A stretch of 64,000 bases of DNA from positions 434,001 to 498,000 of the forward strand of contig JAEQBH010000991.1 in the NCBI GenBank assembly GCA_016808115.1, in the 5' to 3' direction. This document shows, in pieces, positions 56,986 through 64,000 of this stretch (within the stretch, counting starts at the first letter, position 1; each line of letters starts with the position of its first letter). The notes under the pieces were generated by a model. That model saw only the letters and a list, made by a program, of their open reading frames with translations, was not told where the DNA came from and did no database searches. The translations under genes were made by a program, and so were the position numbers. Origin of the DNA: Tetrastigma voinierianum. Lineage: Eukaryota > Streptophyta > Magnoliopsida > Vitales > Vitaceae.

Positions 56986-58213
56986 CCAACATTTGTTCTT
57001 CAAAAGTCTGTGTCCTCTTCTAGAATCCTTAATTTGATTCTTCGAAGCCTGGTGGAGCATAATTCTGTTGGAAATTATGCACTGGTTTTTTACCCTGTTG
57101 CATTCCACCTCTATATGACAGGTTTTCATGGTTCCTTAGAACAGGTGTGTAGTGGGTTGGAAGGTTGTTGTTTGGATTGAAGTTATAGCTCCTATTACTA
57201 TTCAGGTACTGAACTTCCTCCAATCCATAAGGACCTTCATGAGCAAGTCCTTTTTCAGCTTCATTTTTCTTCTCATTACCTTCCACAAACCCCACTTCAT
57301 GGGCTGAATTATTTTTTCTTTCCTGGTTGTTGAGTCTGTTCATGATCACATCGGTTAAGCTTGATCTGATCATCTTATTGAGCACCCGATCACCATCTCA
57401 ATGCGCCCACTTTGCTCCACAAGCTTAAGATGGGCTACGCCAGTTGCTTTTGCCAACTCCTCAATTAGTTGTATGGCATCCTCTGCACCCTTCCTTCTAA
57501 AGGTCCATCCTGAGGCTGCATCAACTATCCCTTTCGAGGTGTAGTTCTTAGCATGGTAGAATATATCCATTTGAGTCATCTGCTCTATGTCATGCATTGG
57601 GCATCACTTCTCGATGGCCTTGTACCTCTCCCTGAGCATTACAGTAAGAGACTAAATCTTCTTTCTACTTGAGAGAGCGATGATTTCTCCTCCTCTGAGA
57701 GTGAGAGCGGGAGGGGAGAGAATCTCCTTTCGGATATGCCTCACTGACTCCTCCCATGTGTTGACTTATCCATATGGTAGGGACTCAAACCAACTATTTG
57801 CTATATCCTTAAGTGAAAATGGGAACAACTACGGCTTGATAACATCTGGATTTACCCCATTTAGCTTGACAATGTTAGCCATTCTCAAGAATCTTCCCAG
57901 GTGCTCATTGGGATTATCACTGGGGTGCCCAGTGAACTAGTGCTGCTGAACCATGGTGATAAGTACAGGCTTTAACTCAAAGTTGTTTGCTTTTATTGTA
58001 GGTTGGTTGACAACGGAGTACTCATCCCTAATGATAGGTCTCTAGAAGTCCTCCATTGTTCTTTGTCTCTCCTACAACTGGTATATTCTGATTGGTCTCT
58101 TCTCGCTCTGTCATGATTGTTGTTTTTGCTACTCTAACCTTCTTCAAATTTCTCAATGTGCTCTCTAATTCAATGTCCAGTGGTAGTAGTTCAGCTTCTA
58201 GCCTTCTATTCAT
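56986..58213 (-). pseudogene. gag of element B, N-terminal part, right of insertion A
   Basis: From an ATG at 58213 the minus strand reads MNRRLEAELLPLDIELE and then STLRNLKK, the usual start of Athila gag. Later pieces are KNYTSKGIVDAASGW and AEDAIQLIEELAKATG (57370-57597), then HYTPVLRNHENLSYRGG and FQQNYAPPGFEE (57029-57385). It ends at the target duplication of element A, and the same register continues at 41156. Internal stops remain. Confidence 0.9.
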
Positions 58214-58430
58214 GTAAGAAGTGCCTGAAATAATGATATACTGAAATCAAAGTGAGATTAGTAGATAACTTGAATATATCATGATTAGCTCAATAAAAAG
58301 ATAAGTAGCTAAATCAGCTATTGCCTGTTAAAACTGTTTTTGAATTTTTCTAAAAATTTAATAAAAAGGTAAAAATGTTCAAATTAGAAATTTTCTTTTT
58401 GGCAAGAATATTGATCCTTAAACTCTAATT

Positions 58431-58453
58431 CAAATTCCCGGCAATGGCACCAA
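58431..58453 (-). other. tRNA-Asp PBS of element B, mutated
   Basis: CCCGGCAATGGCACCA resembles the PBS of A with two G-to-A or C-to-T type changes. The spacer AAAACT and the LTR edge at 58460 (TATTGACTTG, from TGTTGAC) follow. Confidence 0.85.
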
Positions 58454-60014
58454 AAACTTATTGACTTGATTTTTTTGTTACATAGACCAAATGTTATCCT
58501 AGACTAACCAAATTTCTACACTGCCACCAAGGATTATATTCAATCCCTAACAATAATGCCAACAACTTGTTTGACTGAAAATGATGTAAAAAAACAGTTT
58601 TCTGATGTTATATATAATATTATGTAATTAAAACTCCTCTGGTCTAAATCACTGCAAGTGCACAGGTCATACAAGTAATAAAGTGGATTTTTAAGTCCAT
58701 ATATCATTCTCGCAAGGATTTGATGAGAAAATCTAAATATTAACTACCCCTACTACTCAAGACAATCACTATTTGAACCACTATTTTCTATAGTTTGTAA
58801 AATAACTAACAAAACTGTAATGAAAATACTTTTTATAAATTTTTCTTTAATTAAAAAGAAACTAAACTAGATAAAATCAGAGATATCAATGAGTAGAAAT
58901 AACACTGGGACTGAAATCAGTGTTATGATTATCAGTTTGCAATAGGTTAAAAAAAAAATGTATTGTGAAAGACATAAATCATGGATTTGTCTAAGAGCAG
59001 AATAGTGTAAGTCTTGGAACACCTACTGACACTACACATTTCACTATTTAGCATACCATATTCCTAAACCAGGTCATTAGGTCTAAATATCTACTTTTAG
59101 GATTTGATCATCTTTAAGATTTGACTATTTTTCCTAAACCAGTACTTCACAGCCATCTCTTAAGACAGAAGACTGCTTACCCTCATAGATGGGGTAACAC
59201 AAACCTTCTCCAATAAAATTGGTACCTCAATCTGCAATTCATTAGAATCCTCTCTCTCTTTGATTAGAATCTGTGCTAACAAGGGATCAAGATTATTCTG
59301 CCAAATTGAGATGAAACCTTTAAGGATTAAACTGAAAAATCAAGAATTGGTCCTTGTTCCTCGGGAACAAACTCCTGCTGTCACCCAATAGGGAACCTTG
59401 AAGTCAGAGATTAGAACTTCACCTGTGATGCACCAGAGTGACACTTAGAATTCATTATGTCAAGGATATCAATGTAATTTATCCCCAAGTTACTGCTCCT
59501 TACTCTCAGGTAGTCCATCTTTGTGTCACTCTTAGGGATCTTGGAAATCTAAGCACGGATCGATAACTGGGTATAGAGCATTGATATATGAAAATTTCGT
59601 ATTACAAAGAATTGATTAGATCGATCCGATTACTTTCGAGTCGTAGCATTTATTTAAAATCTTGCCAAAATACTTGATCAAAATACTGAAATCTTCTGAA
59701 AAGAGCTCATGCTTCCATAACAGAATCACAAGTTACAATGACTAGTTGATCAAACAAATTCATTGAAACTGTAATCAAAATTGAATAAAAATGAATTCCA
59801 GAAAAATTTACAGATTTCACTCAAGTTTAGACATAAATGAAACTTGATTTACAATCGATCCAGCTCAAAATTTCAGCTCAAATATACTAATCCAATTCTC
59901 AAAAGAAAATAAAAAGAAAAGAAAATTATACAAAAGAAGCTTTAGCTCTTCCCCAAAAGCTTAAGGCTGGTTGAAAACTCTGATCCGAAGATATTTTCTC
60001 TGCCCTAACTCTTT

Positions 60015-60024
60015 CTATTTATAG
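60015..60024 (-). promoter_or_regulatory. TATA box of B 5' LTR
   Basis: CTATTTATAG reads CTATAAATAG on the coding strand, 71 bp downstream of the first palindrome (60095). Confidence 0.7.
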
Positions 60025-60094
60025 GGCTCATAAATGTTGAGCCAAAATTCTAGGCTGAAATTGTGGATTTCAATGCAAGCCCAGTTGATGTCTT

Positions 60095-61053
60095 TGTCGC
60101 GACATTGCAGCTTACTTGTGTGTCTTCTAGCTTTGTTGTGGGCTTGTTGCGATAATTTCTGCTATGTCTTCAGTTTCTTGCCCTTGAATTGTTTGTCGCA
60201 ACAAAGTTTTTAAATGTTGCGACATATCTGCAACTTCTATGTCTTGATCCTTTGTCGTGACTTTATCGCAGCCTTCGTGAGTGATATTTCTCTTAAGTGA
60301 TTGTCGCGACATAATTATTTATTGTCGCGACAAACTTTCTTGCCTTGTTCCCTCTTTTGTGTCACGATAGAGAATTTGTATGTTGTGCCAAACTTCAGTT
60401 GACACCATCTAATAATTGTCATGACAAACTCTTAGTGAACTTTGGTCTTCTTATGTCGCAACAATCTTTGCTATATCGCGACATTCCTCTTTCAGTCTCC
60501 CCTTTGTTGTGTCGCGACAAGGAATTTGTATGTCACAACAAACACTTTTCAATTATGCCCTTAGTTGTGTCGTGACAAAGAATATGTATGTCGCGACATA
60601 AGTCAAGTGTTTCTTTATGATTTATGCTTATCTTTTGTCGTGACATACTTTTCATTGTTACAACAATGTTTTTCTGCCATTTGCCTTGTTCTTTGTCGCG
60701 ACAGAGTTGCAAAATATCATAACAAACCTCTTCTACCTTGTTCCCATAATGTATCGCGACAAACATTGGAATGTTGCGACATTCTTTAAATTGTGTGCCT
60801 TGAGTTTTGTTGCGACAATCAGCGATTTCCTGCCTTCTGACTTGTATTGTGTCGCGACATAAGTTTGGAATGTCGCAATAATCTTCGGTTGCCTTCCAAG
60901 TGCTATTTTCAGCTTTTGTCGCGATAAACATTTCTTTGCATTCTGTAGGAGTCTTCTCAATATTTTTTGTGATAGAGTTCCGATTGTTGCGACATTTCTT
61001 TTGGTATCTGTTTGAGGTTTTTTTTCGCGACAAAGATGTAATTGTCGCGACAT
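60095..61053. repeat. TGTCGCGACA array in 5' LTR of B
   Basis: About thirty full or decayed copies occur, with many pairs exactly 21 bp apart (for example TGTCGCGACA-TAATTATTTAT-TGTCGCGACA near 60302). The 175-codon frame across it (60533-61060) is a repeat artefact. Confidence 0.9.
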
Positions 61054-61237
61054 TTAGCAACTTCCTGACTTAACCGTTTTTTGCTGCATTTTCTTACTCC
61101 TTTTGCTTCTTTTGCATTAAAACCTTGCAAAACACAAATCTAAGTGAAGATTCCATAATTCTGCATTAAAAGGAACCTTGACTCTCAAAAATGAAAGAAA
61201 AATGGACTTAAAAAATATATGAGTTTTGGACTCATCA

Positions 61238-61448
61238 GTGCCAACCCGGTTTTTCATTCCTGTATGAAGCATCTTGTAGTGGACTTTCATTTTGTTTGCA
61301 ATCTTATTCCGGATGGAGTCCTTTGTGCGACATACATTTCCTCTTCTAAATAGATTGCGAACACTCTAACCAAGCCATTTTGTGGGCCTCGCTTACGTGA
61401 TCTTTGTGCCAAATCGACCTCACTTCGGAGCCCAATCTTGTGGGGGCG
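61238..61448 (+). pseudogene. Ty1-copia RNase H of element F, second part
   Basis: The frame reads ANPVFHSCMKHLVVDFHFV, then TYISSSK, a stop, and IANTLTKPFCGPRLRDLC. This is the C-terminal part of copia RNase H and picks up where 27896-28208 stops, with no missing residues apart from the junction codon. It ends at the polypurine run TGGGGGCG (61441-61448). Confidence 0.92.
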
Positions 61449-62370
61449 TGATAAGGATTCATTATTTGCATTATCCAATTTAGTTTTCATATGTATCTTG
61501 TTATTATTTTCTTTGAATTATCTTCCTTTTCCATTTAGGATTCTAGCTTTCAAATTTATCCATTGTGATGTTGTGAATTTAGGGGTCTCCAAAAAGCCCG
61601 AGGCTCAAGGCTTGCTTCAAACCCGGCCAAGCCCAAGCCCGTTTTTAGAAGGGTCGAGTTGCGGTATTCATTTTAGGCCCTACCCGTAGGCTTTCAGGCC
61701 CACCAACAAGGCCGTCCTTAGGCCCGCCAACAAGCCCGTCCTTAAGCCCGCCTTTTAGGCCTACCCTGATAGACCCACCCCCTATTCCTATGTTATTATT
61801 TGTAAATACATTATATAACTCTATTTATAATATGTATTTTGTTAAAAATTTATTATATAAGTCAAATATGTGTACAATTTAGTTGGTGCATTAAAATTTT
61901 AAGTAAGAGAAAGGGGGTTAAAATTAAAAAATAAAATTATGGTTTTAATTATTGGGCTTTTCAAGCCCACCCTCCATGGGCCCGCGAGGCCCGCCCACCC
62001 GCCTGCCCTTGGGCTAGCGAGGCCCGCCCGCCCTGGGCCCTTAAGGCCTACCCCCTTAGGCCAACCAGGCCCGCCATCCTGGGCCACCCACCCGCCTTAG
62101 GCCCATCGGCCCTGAGCCTACCAGGCCCGCCCAGTATAAGGCCCATGGGTTGGGCTATAGCCCTTAAAAAATTATAAGGTTCGGTCCAGCTCGAACCGAG
62201 CCGTGGGCCTCATTTGTCTAGGCGGAGCGACCCGGCCCGACCCGTTGGAGACCCCTAGTTGTGATGTTTCTTGAATTGTATATATATTCCGTAACCGTGT
62301 AAGAGATCACGTGCTTGTATACACATATTTACTCTCTCATTCAATAATATATGAAGATTATTATTCTCCA
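61449..62370 (+). mobile_element. 3' LTR of copia element F
   Basis: TGATAAGGATTC starts directly after the polypurine tract. After the MITE the LTR continues with GTAACCGTGTAAGAGATCACG and TCAATAATATATGAAGATTA (a typical copia LTR end), stopping near TTCTCCA at 62370. Without the MITE it is about 240 bp. Confidence 0.65.
61570..62265. mobile_element. hAT-like MITE in the copia LTR
   Basis: Terminal inverted repeats TAGGGGTCTCCAA (61580-61592) and TTGGAGACCCCTA (62245-62257) are perfect. The flanks GTTGTGAA (61570-61577) and GTTGTGAT (62258-62265) look like an 8-bp target duplication with one mismatch. The interior is built from GGCCCGCC/GGGC words around an AT-rich core (61790-61950). It has no coding capacity. 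Confidence 0.82.
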
Positions 62371-63540
62371 AACTTTGAAGAACTCAAATATTAGGTTGAA
62401 CTTGGTGCACCAAAGTCACGATTCCTTATTTGAGCTTATTTATTGTATTGTTCATTAACCAATCTCTAGTCAATCATAAGATGATCCAGACATGTAAGGG
62501 ATAAGAAAGAAAGATAGCAGAGATGAATCCATGAGATGTTTTATTCCATATGGGTTTTCAGACCAAAAGAAACCCTAGCAAACATGTACAAAAGTCCCTC
62601 AAGCACACAACCAAGACACCACACAGCCACTCTCATGCACATACCTCTCAACCAAGGATGCACCACCACCGCAGCCGCTCTCCCATGTTGCTCCTCTCAA
62701 CCGAGGAAGCACCTGCACGACTGCCTCTATACCATGGCCATGATCTTCCCAGAGAGCTAACGCTCAGCTAAGGCCCTCTCTTATATATTTATCACCAAGG
62801 CTGTTACTAGGAGATCAGGTGTTTAAGCACTTCTTGCTTGAGCCTGACAACTTATGGTTAGAGCTAGCTTAACCATCTTGTTAACAACCAAGCTTAACCA
62901 CCACATGAAATGAGGACCATAATCTTCAACATTTATATTTCTGATCACATATATACATCCTAGTGACACACCTTGCTCCACCATGTGTATCCCACTTTTT
63001 CCCTTAAGCAAATCCCCAACAAAAGAAGCCCTAACATAGGCTATAGCCTAAAATATCCCTAAAGCAAAGCCATGCAAAGAGCTAGACCAAACCTTCCCCA
63101 AGACTACAAGGCCCTTCATCTCTCTTTCTATCCATGCTCACAATTCACAAATCCTCACCCCTTGATTTCAGACATGGGATGGTGAAGAACAAGAGTGAGG
63201 CATCATTTATATAGAGTTGCTACAATCTTATTGGCTTCTCCATCTATGGAGGCAACAGAGAGGAAGAAGGGGTTGCGGCATCAAGGATGTAGCTGACTCT
63301 GGTGGTCCTTTGGCTGCTGAAAAGGGGTTAGCAACAATGAAAAGCTATGAATAATCAGGGGGAGAGGTGAGAAATGTTGATTGACTACAGCAAGCACCAG
63401 CAGAGGCACAACAGAGATTTCATTCCTGATGGACGGATAGCAGTGGAGAACCCTTCGAATGATGACCTCAAACACTTGGAAATCTGAGTTGAGAATGAGA
63501 GACCAACTTGAGACAATGGAAAAATGATAACCGTAAGGTT
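62371..63540. other. Unassigned sequence
   Basis: No gene is recognised. The short overlapping frames near 62536-62771 are proline/histidine-rich without a known domain. Text such as CATGTACAAAAGTCCCTC suggests decayed LTR. Confidence 0.35.
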
Positions 63541-63857
63541 GTGTTTGGTTCTTGAAATTTTTGAGGGGAAATGTAAGGGAAAGAAAAGAGAGAGGAAAAC
63601 TAGAAAGAAAGAAAAGATTAAGGAAAATAAAAATAGCCTTAAAAGTTAATAAATTATTTTTTCATTTGCACCTTCAAACCTATTCTATTTATTTTAACTC
63701 ATCAATATAAAAATTAAGGGATTTAAAAATGAAAATTCTAACTGATTTTAGTTATATTTTATTTTTCTCCCAAAATTTTTATAAAATAACCAAACATGAG
63801 AAAATCTTTTCCTTAACATTTTTCTTCCTTCCTTGGTACTTTCTAGGGACCAAACAC
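63541..63857. mobile_element. Small MITE with GTGTTTGGTTC ends
   Basis: GTGTTTGGTTC at 63541 and GGGACCAAACAC ending at 63857 form terminal inverted repeats (one mismatch) around a 317-bp AT-rich sequence without coding capacity. Such ends are common in plant MITEs. No clear target duplication is seen. Confidence 0.6.
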
Positions 63858-64000
63858 TACAGATATCAGAGATAACACCAACAGAAGGTAGTGTGGTTAA
63901 ATTAAGTTTTCATAGAATTGTGACAATTCATGAAGAAATGAGAAAATGAGAACACCAAGAAAAGATCAACTAATGGCTTTGCATAAAGATCAAGCATGAA

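Larger units (their letters stand above)
28209..61237 (-). mobile_element. Athila-type Ty3 element B, split by element A
   Basis: This is a minus-strand element of about 17.2 kb once the 15.8-kb insertion A is subtracted. Order along the minus strand: 5' LTR (61237-58460), PBS, gag (58213 to 56986, resuming at 41156), protease, RT, RNase H, integrase (to 37026), spacer, relic of the 3' ORF (35999), long non-coding region with another LTR-like insert, 3' LTR (30300-28209). It lies inside the copia RNase H gene F. All frames are broken, so it is defective. Confidence 0.85.
58460..61237 (-). repeat. 5' LTR of element B
   Basis: It ends GGACTCATCA at 61237, next to copia sequence. It contains a PBS ghost (58541-58572, CAATCCCTAACAATAATGCC), the shared R/U5 blocks, a TATA box CTATTTATAG at 60015-60024 and the palindrome array. 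It pairs with 28209-30300. Confidence 0.88.

Noticed and set aside
60533..61060. 175-codon open frame on the minus strand, the longest in the window
   Set aside because: It lies wholly inside the palindrome array of an LTR. Its CRDK/VAT-type repeats simply translate TGTCGCGACA. Similar frames at 10410-11112 and 7155-7498 are rejected for the same reason.

Overview
This 64 kb window is plant nuclear DNA made almost entirely of broken and nested transposable elements. I found no intact host gene, no rRNA or tRNA gene and no CRISPR array. The evidence for a plant is Athila-type and Tekay/Del-type Ty3 retrotransposons, Ty1-copia remnants, a CACTA end, a hAT-like MITE, and a primer binding site (PBS) that matches the 3' end of plant tRNA-Asp. 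The mix suits gene-poor, probably pericentromeric heterochromatin of an angiosperm with a large genome. I cannot name the species.

Layout. 1-4.4 kb: a plus-strand Athila RNase H scrap, AT-rich spacer, a 195-bp tandem duplication and a CACTA-like end with a nested foldback. 4.4-11.3 kb: two Athila-type LTRs (D and E, minus strand) separated by a copia RNase H scrap. 12.1-22.1 kb: a full-structure but decayed Tekay/Del chromovirus C (minus strand, two LTRs, gag/pol remnants). 23.6-26.2 kb: a related solo LTR, H, on the plus strand. 26.6-27.9 kb: a copia 3' end and another LTR piece, G. 27.9-62.4 kb: a nest in which a copia RNase H gene (F) is split by Athila element B (28209-61237). B's gag gene is split in turn by Athila element A (41157-56980, TSD ATACC). 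F's LTR also carries a hAT-like MITE. 62.4-64 kb: unassigned sequence and a small MITE.

Both large Athila elements keep the order LTR - PBS - gag - protease - RT - RNase H - integrase - spacer - extra 3' ORF - LTR, read on the minus strand, but every frame is broken by stops and indels. The extra ORF of A resembles the plant-specific 'putative plant transposon protein' domain.

The most interesting signals lie in the non-coding parts. (1) The Athila LTRs carry arrays of a short CG-rich palindrome (TGTCGCGACA, or GTCGCGAC in A) spaced 21 bp (B, D, E) or 19 bp (A). In four LTRs the arrays begin 71-75 bp upstream of the LTR TATA box, and a further array lies in the spacer before the 3' ORF of A. 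(2) The U5 ends of these LTRs contain tandem or ghost copies of the tRNA-Asp PBS region, most clearly three 68-69-bp units at 8757-8961, as if LTRs grow by capturing their own PBS. (3) The Tekay-type LTRs share a ~63-bp periodic hairpin array. These look like cis-regulatory or replication-related structures that a gene-only annotation would miss.
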